Positions 11,141 to 22,186 of a stretch of 64,000 nucleotides of DNA are shown here, piece by piece. Under the pieces are notes generated by a model, which worked only from the letters and a program-made list of their open reading frames with translations, did no database searches and had not been told where the DNA came from. Position 1 is the stretch's first letter, and each line of letters opens with the position of its first letter. A program made the position numbers and the translations under genes. Source of the stretch: Malania oleifera (lineage: Eukaryota > Streptophyta > Magnoliopsida > Santalales > Ximeniaceae); NCBI RefSeq assembly GCF_029873635.1, contig NC_080426.1, positions 51,536,093 through 51,600,092 on the forward strand. The letters run 5' to 3'.

Positions 11141-12344
11141 GTGCCTACGTCCTTACCTTGGGCAAACCACCCAAGGATCCCACTATCTTACTCACTTAAC
11201 TGGGTGGAGCGACGCTGTTTACAATATTCCTTACAGGGTAGAGTCCTCCTAGCTCACTTATTGGGCGGAGTCAAACCGTTTCTCCTTACAGGGCAGAGTC
11301 TCCCTAGCTCACTTACCGAATGAAGCCAAACAGCTTCTCCTTATAGGGCGGAGTCTCCCTAACTCACTTACTGAGTGAAGCCAAACTGTTTCTCCTTACA
11401 AGGAGGAGTCTCCCTAGCTCACTTACCGGGTGGAGCCAAACCGGTTGCAAGTATAAATTTTTTGTACAAATAAGTGCTTCTAAAGCAAAGATGTACAATT
11501 TAAAGCTCTAGATGCACTCTCAAATGATATGAAGTTAAGCTCAGTAAAGTAGGTGTATTTTTCTCATAATGTTTTTGAAATATTTGAACAAGATATATAT
11601 GATAAAAACTTCAAAGATTCAATCCTAATAAATATTTTTCCAAAAATATTTTTCAATAAAAATGTAGGAGAATATAGAGATTTGCTTTCAAATGTTTTTT
11701 GCAAAATAAGATATATCTATGGAAGCACAAGTGCAAAGAGGCTTTTCAAGCACAATATATATTAATGTAAATATGTGCTCAAGCCCTTTTGAATAACTCT
11801 CAAAATTTCTCCAAAAATAATTTGTGAGATGAAAGAGAGAGGAGAAATTTGATGTGTAAAACAAAATCTTTCAAGCAATGTATATGAGTTTATATATGCT
11901 TAAGATTTTTTAAAAATAATCTCAAAACAATTTTCTCCCAAGAATATTTTTCAAAATGAAAGAGTGAGAGATTTGAAAGTACAAGCACAATAAATATTTT
12001 AAGTGCAATAAAAAAAATGTTCTCCAACAATGATGTTCAAAATAAGAGTGTAGGAGAAACACTATGTTCTCTCTCAAAAGTTTTTATTAAAGTAAAGTGA
12101 GTGGGAGAGAGTATAGAATTTGCCCCAAAAAGATTTTTGCGAATGAATGTGGGGGTAGAGCTTTGATTTTGAAAGAAAAATGCCCAAAATATTTAAGAGG
12201 ATTTTCAAGCTAATCAAAAGTATTAAATGTGCTTTAGAATAGACTATATATGGAGCTCTCAAAATTTTTGACTATTAGGGACACAAGAATTAATTAATTT
12301 GTTTAATTACAAATTAATCACATTTTTGCACTGAAAATTTGAAC

Positions 12345-12710
12345 AACCCGAGAGGTTCGGTCGACTAGGGAAGGTCCCGGTCGGCTGGCCTTTGTTAAAT
12401 TTTCAAATTTCTACGAGGGCCGGTTGACTGGGTACAATGCCAGTCGGTTGGCCCTTGGTGATTTCCAAAAAACTAAGAAACAACATGATGGGCCAAAGTC
12501 CGGTCGGTTGGGCCTTGAATGGTCAGTTGACTGAGGTACTTTTAAGGCATATAGGTCAGTTGGGGCTTCAAAACTGGCTGAAATGAACAAACTAGTTGGC
12601 TGGGGCTTTCGTGCTCAAATTGGGCCTGTCATCTGGGCTTTGAAAATCAGGCCAAATAATAGGGTCAGTCGGCTGGGCGACTGATGCCTGCAAAGGGCCG
12701 GTCAGCCGGG
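12345..12710 (-). repeat. U3 array of CGGTCGGTTGGGCC-type motifs
   Basis: About ten irregularly spaced variants occur, for example GGTTCGGTCGACTAGGG, CCGGTCGGTTGGGCC and CCGGTCAGCCGGGC. Spacing is roughly 25-45 bp. The array lies upstream of the TATA region in LTR orientation. This copy favours GGCTGGGC-like right halves. Confidence 0.7.
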
Positions 12711-13115
12711 CTCTTTGTAAAAATGAATTTTAGCCCCTTTTTCACCTTAAAACAATTTCAAAACCTTTTAAGTGATCTTAGTTTTTATGAAAAATATTTT
12801 TCAATGAAAGGTTAGGTCCCTTAAGGCCTGTCTATGGTTGGTCATGAGCTTAGCATCATATCATGAAAATCATGCATTATTACAAAACAATCTAAATGCT
12901 TTACAAATTAAATAACATATATCTTCTTTTTCTTATGCTCTTCACTTTTCAATGGAATACGCCAGACTGTATGAGCTTTAAGTCCCTCCTAACTTCCATT
13001 TTCCCTTTGTCTCATGTGCGTGCCAAAATATAAACCTATTCACATACTAAATACACACATAAGATACTTGTACTTTGTCATTATCAAAACAAGGATCGAA
13101 CTCAAAAAGTCAATA

Positions 13116-13364
13116 CACATACCTATAGTAACCAATCTACAACACCAACCTACTTCTCCCCCTTTAATCATTATCAAAAAGAGAGGAACAGGTCATTTAG
13201 CTTAAAATGCCTTAAAAGCATATTAAGACTAGCTTCCATGTTGGTAACGTGAGTATGTGTTGAACCAAAACGTTAATCTGCCTTGGTCGATTTTCATCGA
13301 TAGTTTTCCCAAAAACTATCAACGGTTTGGTGCAGAACCAAACCATCAGTTTTACTAGATTGGC
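13116..13364 (-). other. Internal edge of a family G element
   Basis: The stretch holds TTCTCCCCCTTT (13154-13165) followed by ATTATCAAAAAGAG, matching the inner polypurine motif of other family G copies. From about 13260 it carries AACTATCAACGGTTT-like sequence resembling the U3 of the LTR at 6517. No coding capacity. Confidence 0.45.
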
Positions 13365-13940
13365 GGAAGCCAATGTCCCGGGGTCCTAGGGACTTATTTT
13401 GGCTAAAACAAGGGGTGGGTCTTTACCAACTCAAAATTATTCGATTTTAGGGAAGCCAAAAAATGTGAGTGCCTAGCGCGAGCTGCAATCTTTCTAAAGT
13501 TCCCACGAGGAAGAAGGCTAAAGCCCTTACTATAGATAGGGCGCCCCTTATTGAAAACTCAAGGAAAGCCTTTTTTGTATTATTGCACTCAAGTATGCGA
13601 AGAAAGCAACAAGCGAGAAAAGTCCTATATATTTTATTAGTAAAGCCTAAACGCCCTTTACTAATATAATATAAGGGCCTTTGCTCTGCTTCACCACCTG
13701 GTTAGATATGGAGCTAGAAAACGACTTTTATGGGCTTTAGCCCATTGCTAAAGCCCTTCTTCAGGACATCTTTAGTGAAGTGCCTCTCGGGTGAGAGGCA
13801 CGAACGAGACTAAAGAACCTCTTGCGTTAAGTGCCTTTCAGGTGAGAGGCACGAGAGAGACACAAGAGGCGCAAGTTACGCCCTAACGAGCTTTGCGAGC
13901 CTCGGTTCTATCTAATCTCACTTCACTGTTCGCGGCTTCC
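13365..13940. other. Compositionally distinct block with duplicated hairpins; possible organelle DNA insert
   Basis: This 576-bp block is less AT-rich than its surroundings and matches none of the repeats in the window. It is bounded by GGAAGCC (13365-13371) and its reverse complement GGCTTCC (13934-13940). Within it, GTGCCTCTC-GGGT-GAGAGGCAC (13780-13801) forms a perfect 9-bp stem. A second copy about 50 bp downstream has one change, which would leave a G-U pair in RNA. The texture resembles intergenic plant mitochondrial DNA, but this is an impression only. A 66-residue frame at 13469-13669 is not recognised. Confidence 0.35.
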
Positions 13941-15466
13941 ATGATTAATTCCATACTTTATGAAGAATGAATAATAATTAAAATAAGAATTATATGATTG
14001 TAATTGATTGAGAAACAATTGATTGAGTACTTATGAGTGGAACTCTTAAAGGTAGTATGGAATAGATACTCTTACACGGGAAATTTCAACAATGAATAAA
14101 TAAGAGTATAAGAAGAAATTTGTCTTCTTTATGAATCAACCATAAGTTGGTGAATGCTTAACAAATAATTGCATTACACAACATATTGATGCCCATGGTT
14201 GACTATGGATTTATATAAGAATGAATGTTCATTTGGAGAACCCATTATTGCTTTGAGATATTTGATAAGGTGAATTTCTTGTCTATTCAATGTTTGACAC
14301 GAATGAGTATAAGGACCTAAAAAGTTTCCTTTTATCCTACCAAGTTTCATACTTGAGCCTCAAAGCGACACTTTATTTAGTTAAAGTGCGATAAGGGTAA
14401 TACCAAGCCAGCTCATCACTTGGCTATCAGAAGCTTCCATTATTGCCACTATAGGGGACAAATTTTCCTCTAACGGTAAGAGATGATGAACAAGTTAGTA
14501 GCTCTAGGATATGTCCTTATAAGTTTTAGCATAATACATGATATTGAATTTTCCTAAACATTTTGTTGAGCACTTGAAGCTATTGTTGAGCAAATATCTC
14601 AACAAAGTGAATCTTAGATAAGAGGGAGATAATTCCTATGTCAAGATAATCTCTCCTTGAATTACTTTGGTATTGATTCCATATAAGCATCTAAATAATG
14701 ACTCATATATATCTTGGTATGGGATGCTTATCCGATTTGAGTGTAGCCCAAGGGCTATTTGCTAATTCAGTACAATCATGATTTCAAAGTAATTATAAGT
14801 GGACATTTTCCTTAAAGATTTCATGCTTGGGATTTAAGCATGATAAGTATGTCCTTACAATTTGGTGATAAGCTTTTAGGGATATATGAAACTTTCTTTA
14901 ACAATGCTCTTGGTAATAGGAGACATGTTCTCCCAATTAGCCACTAACAGAAAAGTACCATAACTAAGTATATGCTCATAATTTTGAGCAAGAATATAAT
15001 ATTATGAATAGATCAAATTGATTGTGATTTGTTAATCCATATGGAAGAGAATGCTTTTTCATTAACAATGGCTAAGAATTTTCCCAGAGGTCAAGCATAG
15101 AGGGAATACTCTATCTCGAGTCAATATAGCTAAGAATCCCTAGTAGACACTTCTAAATTATCCTAATGAGATATCTTTTGTTAAGTACTAGTAGATTATT
15201 GCTAGAAATATTTCACTAGCCGAATTATTTGTGATGACTGGATTTTCATTTTGAATGCCCTTGAATTTGGATCAAGCATTCAATGTCAATGTTCCAAGAT
15301 GAGCTTAGGGTTGGATGGTATGCAATATTTAAGATGTCATGAATGACTTCCCTAAAACTCAATTCTTATGTAAGGGATAAAACATGTTATACTTTAGATA
15401 TACTTACTATGTGTCCAAATTTAAGCATATATCATCAAAATTTATATAATTAAGGAAGACATCTGA
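13941..15466. other. AT-rich DNA, no gene; perhaps decayed retroelement interior
   Basis: No frame longer than about 60 codons, no LTR edge and no recognisable protein similarity. Its position between two family G LTRs suggests old internal sequence, but I could not align it to the better preserved interiors. Confidence 0.4.
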
Positions 15467-16913
15467 TGTAATTGGTGTATTCCTAAGTGGGGGGGATAAA
15501 TTGGGTATTTAAAAAATTTTTCATAGGTCAAATCCAAATCATATTCAGTATAGCACAACCTAGGGTCTTTCTAAGCAGTCTCAATTCCCTTAAGTAATCA
15601 AGTATGCAAATATTTAAAATAGATATGGAAATTAAATATTTGCATACAAATATCACATCATATCCCATTTAAATTTAAAGGTATGTATGTAAAAATGATT
15701 TTCTAATCAATGTAAACATACACGAGTGCAGCATATCTCATTTAAATTAAATGTGTGCATGCAAATAGTTTTATTAGTGAATAAACAAGCATACACAAAT
15801 GGAAATTAAAGTGTAGAAAGTAAATGAAATAAAGAGAGATAGACACACGATATTTGTTATCGAGGTTCGGCCAAACTAGCCTACATCCCCGCCTTAGGCA
15901 TACCCCCTAAAGATTCCACTAACCTTGCTCACTTAACGGGTGGAGCAGAAATCGTTACAACCTCTCCTTATAGGGCGAGGTAAAACCCAGCTCAATTACC
16001 AAGCTGAGCCAAACTGGTCTCCCTTATAGGGCATAGACTCCTCAATTCAATTTATTGGGTTGAATCAAACTGGTCTTCTTTACGGGGTAGAGACTCCCTA
16101 GCTCAATCAACAGGCTGAGCCAAATTGGTTTATAAAACAATTTTTGTACAAAAAATGCTTCTGAAAATAAGCAGAGATGTACACATTGAAAGCTCTAAAA
16201 TGCACTCTCGTATGATATGAAATAAGCTCAGTAGAGTAAGGTGATTCACTCAAAATAATATTTTCAATCTTTGAACAATGATGTATATGATAAGAACTTT
16301 GAAGATTTTAAATCCAAATAAATATTTCTCCAAAAATATTTTTCAATAAAAATCAGGAGAACCTAGGGTGTTTGCACATCAAAAATATTTTTGCAAATAT
16401 ATGATCTTTGATTAAAAAATGAAGTACGCAATGAAAAATTCAAAGATCTTAAACCCTCAAATAATCTTCCCAAAAATGATATTAAAAAATTATAGTTCCA
16501 AGGAAGCAAGGGTTTATGCTTAAAAATAATTTTTGCAATAAAGAATATAAGCTTATGAATCTTGCAATGGATGTACAAGATTCACATGCAATAATGAGTT
16601 TCCCAAAGATATTTATCAAGAATAATATGGGAGAAACTCAATGATTACTCTCAAAATGATTTTTGAAAGTAAAAGCTTAAGTGAGAGTAACTACTTTTAA
16701 TGTAGAAGAAATAAATACCCAAACAAAACAAATGCTCTCTTTCAAAAGTATTTTTCTAAGGAATGTAAAGAAAGAGAGTGGGAGAGAATAAAAAAAAATT
16801 ATCCCAAAAAGATTTTGCAATAAAAATAAAAGTGGGGGAACTTTGATTAAAAAAAAAATATTTAAGATGGTTTTAAAATTGATCAAGGTTGCTAAACAAA
16901 GTTATGAAGGGGG

Positions 16914-16947
16914 TATATATAGATTTATCAAAAATTTGACCGTTGGG
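16914..16947 (-). promoter_or_regulatory. TATA box plus MSA-type element in a family G LTR
   Basis: On the minus strand CCCAACGGTCA (16937-16947) precedes TATATATA (16914-16921) by 15 bp. The first matches the published plant M-phase activator consensus YCYAACGGYYA. Function is inferred from the motif and its conserved place in other copies. Confidence 0.6.
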
Positions 16948-17024
16948 GACATACTTGGTATTTTTTAAAATTATTTTATTAAGAAATTAAACATATTTAA
17001 GTACTAAAAATTAGACCAACTCAA

Positions 17025-17375
17025 GAGGTTCGATCGACTGATGCTAGCGTCGGTTAGCTGAGCTACGTTAAGATTTTGAATTTTTCTCTAGGTTTGGTCG
17101 ACTGCGCAAATTTCCGGTTGAATAACCTTAGGCAATTCTGAACCCTTCATGGGTTTGGTCAACTATTCTGATGGCCGATTGGTTGAAGCTATTTTTCAAC
17201 TAAAAGCGTCGATTGGTTGAGGAAGGTAGAATGGTCAAGTTCAGAGGTCGGTCGACTGTGGAAGCTAAGTTCAAAAAATGATCGGTCGACTGAGCCTTGT
17301 CAAAATTTGACTTCTGGCCTAATGTATGGTCGGTCGACTAAGCGAATTGTAACTTGAATTGGTTGGTTAACCGAG
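17025..17375 (-). repeat. U3 array of GGTCGACTG-type motifs
   Basis: Eleven or so variants are seen, such as GGTTCGATCGACTG, GGTTTGGTCGACTGCG and three copies of CGGTCGACT between 17245 and 17340. Spacing is irregular. This copy favours GACTG/GACTA right halves. Confidence 0.7.
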
Positions 17376-17781
17376 GTCAATAAATTCCTCAGTTATTGCC
17401 TTGATTTTGACCCTAAAGATATTTTAAAGACCCTTGTCTGATTTTAGCTTTTATGAAAAGGATTTTTTATTAAAGTGTTGGTTCCTAAGGTCTATCTATG
17501 GTAGGTCTTGAGCATTTAATCACATCAAGCATGATATGCATTATTATAGACCAAATAATAAAAACTAAAATGCATTACGAATGAAATAATAAATGTCTTC
17601 TTCTTTGCTCCTTTGATTTCATGGAATGCGCCCAATTGTGATCTTTACGTCCTTTATGACTTTCATATTTAGTCCCCTTATGTGTGTGTTGAATTATATA
17701 CCTATTCACAAACTAAGTACACACATAAGATAATTGTACTTTGTCAGCATCAAAATAGGGATCGGACTCAAAAAATCAACA

Positions 17782-18369
17782 ACATCTCTTATCCATAAGA
17801 GATGGATTTACTTACTAAAGCATGCTTTTGAATCCTTTATTCCAAACCTAAGTTATTCAACTCAGAATTACGAGGTTTCTATTTTCTCCCAAAAATAGGC
17901 TTGTTGAGTCCTTTACCTTGTGCATTTTGGAGGAATAATATGTTATGAAGACTAATGTCTTACGAAAGCAAATATTGTTTCATTCCTTTTTAATCCAAAA
18001 GAACAAGCCCGGGTATAGGGTTTGTGAGGGTGTGTATGCTACTTTATCCCATAAGCTATAGTCTATACTTTAAACAAAAATTAACCAATCAATAAGGATA
18101 AACGTAGTTAAAATATCATATTGGATTTATCATTTGAACTCATCATATTGGCTTATTTTTCTAAAGTCCCCAGCGTAGTAATCAAGCAATTTTTATGCGT
18201 AATTTGGAATTTTATACCTTGAGTGCTATTATGACAAATGCTTCCAATTTTGCACTATATAAACTTACTTAGTCATTACTATATATCCCTATTTACCTAG
18301 CTATTGGTTAAATCAACCTAAATTCTATTTTCTAAACCCAGATTCTAAAGAAGCAATAGTTTAACAAGA
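17782..18369 (-). other. Internal non-coding region of a family G element
   Basis: It lies between the LTR edge and the end of the gag remnant. TCTCTTATCCATAAGAGATG near 17785 is a short palindrome. Nothing resembling pol is present, although integrase and RT should lie here in an autonomous copia element. Confidence 0.5.
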
Positions 18370-19079
18370 CTAGGTAACTTGTTTAGGTACCCATTCTTCC
18401 TTGGGTCCTAAGGGGTTGATTTTCTTAACTACCCATTCTTACTTCCTTTCTTTGCCTCCAACACCTCTAAAAAAGTAAGAATAACGAATGTGTCATTTTC
18501 TTTCACAATACAAGCAAGTTTTGTTTACATGTGAAGGTTTTGTCTTATTAACCCTATTTTTGCTTGATGAGGTATAGCCATGTGATTTATAAGAGGAACC
18601 ATAACTTAAATTCTTTTTGTGAAGATGATTTCTTTTTACTCCTAAGAATTTGTTGGGGGTTTCCTTTCCTCTTTTGAACTTGTCAATAGTTTTACTATGA
18701 TCTTCATCTTTCTTTTTCAAGAGAATATTTTCTTTTAAAACATTTTCAATTTGATTTTTCAAATTTCCTACTTCTTGAAAAATTTCATGGTAAGCTCCTG
18801 AATTTTCATTTTTAGGGAGATATTTTCTTCTTTTAGGGGGGAACAAAGACAAGGTTCTTTTAGTTTGCATTTTGACAATTTTTTTTCTCTAGATTTATGT
18901 TCTTTCTTTTGATTACATCTAATTCATTATATATTTTAGTGCATGTGACTCTTAATTCATCATATGAAGGAGCATAATCATCATCATCATCAGAACTTAC
19001 CTCCTTCTATTAGTCAGTCATTAAGCAAGAATGTGCTTCTTTCTCTATTTCATCATCGGTGGACAATCTATCCATTTCA
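18370..19079 (-). pseudogene. gag C-terminal part of a family G copia element
   Basis: Read on the minus strand, EKEAHSCLMTD (about 19015-19040) resembles the acidic ...CLMA segment of plant copia gag proteins. A Lys/Glu-rich, probably coiled-coil stretch follows (KNQIENVLKENILLKKKDEDHSK), then SSKNRVNKTKPSHVNKTCLYCERK. The last is the start of a CCHC knuckle (C-x2-C), but a TGA at 18493-18495 replaces the next residue. After the stop the frame continues with GPKEEWVPK, a motif that follows the knuckle in related gags. The longest open piece is 18493-18870. Confidence 0.75.
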
Positions 19080-19084
19080 TCTCA

Positions 19085-21191
19085 TGTAAGGACTCGAACC
19101 CAAGTGAATTCCTACACATAAATTTTTCAGCGGATGCAAATAAATCTAAATTATTTTTATTACCAAAGCACTAATTAGCTTTATTACAAATATATGTCTC
19201 AACTATTAAAATGCAAACTTCTAAAATTCTAAAAATACACAAACATATTCTAAATTATATTATATTAAATTTTTATTCTACTATGCTCTTTCTATTTCTA
19301 CTCATGCACTTGCTACGCCAGATTTCTGGTACACTCTTCAAAATGATCTGAAATATAAAATAATAATTAGGGTGAAACGACGCTCAGTAAGTAAATAAGA
19401 TTATTATTAGTGTGTGGCAAAAATGAGCTTTCAAAATATTTTAATTTCGTAAAATAATATTTAATACTATAACTTTAAAATTGCTTTAAAAATAAATGTA
19501 AATTTAAAAATTTATATATAAAACTTTTACTATCAGTAAAATTATATAATCATATACTATAACTGTTAAACTGAACTTTTTAACTTTTAAAACTATAACT
19601 ATAATATTAAATCATGTATATATATAAATATACTTTTCCTTACTAAATCATTATCTAGGCACAAAAATGCCTCTGTTTACATAAACATACACTTTTTCTT
19701 CAATTCATCAATAGTTCTGTATACGTAATTAAATATGTATATACATGTACTGTAAAAATCATCCTTAGGCTTGTTAATTGTAAGTCATGTTTATCCCTAT
19801 GATTGGGTTGTGCGGTTCAAAAACTGGATTTAGCTGGCTGACCGATCAAACTAAATCAACGTGCATCATCATTAAGTGAAATTTTCCCTATTAAACCCTG
19901 GTCCGACTCAGGTGTGCACTCAAGAGAAATCCACTACCATATAAAATCACTCTATAAACAGTGTGGGTGCACTCTGATCCGTTTAAACTTTAAGTTGCGA
20001 TACCGAACATCTGTAACTTTGAACTTTTTTTGCCATAAGGAGTTTTAAAAATATTTTTATTATATAATTTGCACAATTAAAATAATATCATGAAAATCTC
20101 GTTGTTACTCATATTTTCATGAAATACGCAACGTAAAAAAAAATCAACTCATGTAATCTTTACTCATATTTTCGTGAAATATGTAATGTATAAATAAACT
20201 CATGCCACACAATTTTCGTGTTAAAAATATTTTCTTGAATAGAAATTAATGATATAAAATACTAGAGGGGTTTAAAACATTTCTTAACTCAAAAATAAAT
20301 ACAAGAATATTGAAGATAAAACTAGTATAACTAAATATGCGTAAAAATAAACTCAAGAAAATTTTATGAAAAACATAATCGAAATTTACTTACAAATAAA
20401 CTTAGGTATGAATTTTAAATAAAAAAATTCTAACGTAATCAAATTTACTTACAAATGAATTCGGGTATAAATTTTAATAAAAAAAATTAACATAATCAAA
20501 TTTACTTACCTCTTATTTACCCTTGTGCTACAATCACAACGAATATCTTTAAAAAAATGAGATCGAAAAGAGTGGGTGAGTGAGAATTTTAATTATAACA
20601 AAAATTCTCCATCTACCACTAATTCTTTCACTCACTAATCCTTATTTTCTTTTGGAAATTTTTTGTGAAAAATGAATGTTAAGAGCTCCCTATTTATAGG
20701 AAAATTTTGGGAAAAAAAAATTGAATTTATAAAAGTGTAAGGAGAGGGGTGAAATTATATTTTTTTTAAATTAAAGAATGGGCATGTGATGGGTTAGGCA
20801 TGAGTTAGGTATGGGATAGGGATGGAGGTCATGTGGGAGTGCTTATCGACACTCCTCTTTAATTAACTTTTAATTAATTACTTAATTAATTATTTATTTA
20901 TTTTATTTTTTTAATTTTTTTTAAAATCATTATTATTATTATTATTATTAAGTCATGTTTTAGTATTATTTTTTTAAAAAAATTAAATTCAAATTTTGAA
21001 AACTCATGAGGGCCCCACCTGGTCTTGTGGGCTCCACACAACTTTGAGACCCAAGTGGGCCATACGTAACTTCAATAGTCCTCATATGATTTTATGAGCC
21101 CTACATAATTTCGGAACTCATGTTGACCCCACACGACTTCGGGACTCATGTGGGTTCCACACAGTCTTGTGGGCACCACATAGGATACCTA

Positions 21192-21230
<39 letters not shown>

Positions 21231-21475
21231 GTATTTCTATAAATTATGTTTATTAAAACACTATTTTATGTATATGTACTTATTTACGTGTACAAATAGT
21301 GTTTATCCTATTTATCTTATGAAATTTCATTTTGACTAGACCGACCTCCAAGGAGCGATTGAGCCACAATGGTTTCTGAGCATTCACTAAGACAAGATCT
21401 TTCTTAAGCATCAAACATGGAATCAAGGATCCTACAGAAGAGCACTTCTCTATCGATATTAACTTAATAAGCATT

Positions 21476-21525
<50 letters not shown>

Positions 21526-21559
21526 GTTTTAATCGTATATATATTTTTGGGTCATCACA
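19085..21559 (-). mobile_element. Solo LTR, gypsy-type, 2475 bp, inserted in the gag remnant
   Basis: On the + strand it runs TGTAAGGACTCG...GGGTCATCACA. TCTCA (19080-19084) and TCCCA (21560-21564) flank it as a 5-bp target duplication with one difference, and gag sequence continues on both sides. Shared LTR landmarks show minus orientation: a GGGTTGTGCGG module at about 19804 and ATT microsatellites at 21190-21226 and 21478-21525. Positions 21290-21450 match the first 140 bases of the window in reverse complement. No internal domain is present. Confidence 0.8.
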
Positions 21560-21564
21560 TCCCA

Positions 21565-22186
21565 AGTAGCAACATTCATGGCATTATAATCCCTATTTTG
21601 AAAATTCCCTTGGTTTTGGTTTAAAGGGCAATTCACCATGCCGTGCCTAGTGTTATTGCAATCATAGCATTTAATGTTATTATTGCTTGACTTTTCTATT
21701 CCTATTTGTTGCCTTCTCTTAAGAGTTTTTTAAGTTTTCTTGTGAAGAACACAATATCATCCTCACTATCTTCATCTATGTCTTGGTGAGTAGCGCTAGA
21801 TGAATCCAATCTTAGGCTTCTCTAAATTTCTTGCTTCTTCAATGGTTTGGAGAACTTTGTGAATATAATCTTCTAATGAATAAGTTCTACCAAGTGCTCT
21901 TAAGTTGTTTATAAGGTGTGTGAACCGAGTGATCATGGATGTAATTTCTTCACCTTCATTTATTTTAAACATCCCATATTCTCTAACTAACATGCATATT
22001 TTTTATTTTTTTAATCTTGAGATGTGTCTCTATAGGTATTTTGAAGCATATCCCATATTTCTTTTGTGGTTTCACATCCGCAAATACGACTATATTCAAC
22101 ATCATTTAAAGCACATTTAAGACAATGGCTTGCTTTAAAATTGAGTTGTACTAACCTCTTTTCACTCATTGATAGCTCCATTATAG
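21565..22186 (-). pseudogene. gag N-terminal and middle part of a family G copia element
   Basis: Two open pieces on the minus strand show a UBN2-type copia gag. The first (end of the solo LTR to 22011) has IMELSMSEKRLVQLNFKASH, LKCALNDVEYSRI and CETTKEIWDMLQNTYRD. The second (21993-21796) has KINEGEEITSMITRFTHLIN, then NNLRALGRTYSLEDYIHKVL. A frameshift or stop lies between them near 22005. At 21655-21680 the minus strand reads CYDCNNTRHGMVNC, a CCHC knuckle with C-x2-C-x4-H-x4-C spacing. It would package element RNA; no pol follows. Confidence 0.82.

Larger units (their letters stand above)
8441..13115 (-). repeat. Family G LTR split by a solo LTR (8441-8715 and 11141-13115)
   Basis: The left edge TGAGAGGAATGGCATATTCTC aligns over 26 bases, without gaps, with the edge of the copy at 37351. 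Features typical of the family follow: GAGGGGGGTGAATTGGG, a CGATATTRTTATC...GGTTCRG segment, and blocks of CTCACTTACNGGGTGGAGCC repeated four or five times at 11180-11450. Without the insert it is about 2.25 kb. It ends GTCAATA instead of the usual GTCAACA, with a C-rich tract at 13154-13165. The MSA-like site is decayed (12269-12279), but the TATA box at 12245 keeps its spacing. Confidence 0.75.
15467..17781 (-). repeat. Family G LTR (2315 bp)
   Basis: It starts TGTAATTGGTGTATTCC on the + strand, aligned with the TGTTAGCTTTGGTGTATCC edge at 37351, and ends CAAAAAATCAACA. Inside are CGATATTTGTTATCGAGGTTCGG, repeated CTCAATTNNNNRGCTGAGCC blocks (15970-16130), a TATA box with MSA-type site and a motif array. 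The bases after it (ACATCTCTTATCC) only weakly resemble the usual polypurine boundary. It may be the 3' LTR of the gag-bearing element to its right, but the two LTRs differ too much to say so firmly. Confidence 0.75.

Noticed and set aside
13469-13669. 66-residue frame as a gene
   Set aside because: Basic composition, no known domain, and it lies in a block that looks like inserted non-coding DNA.
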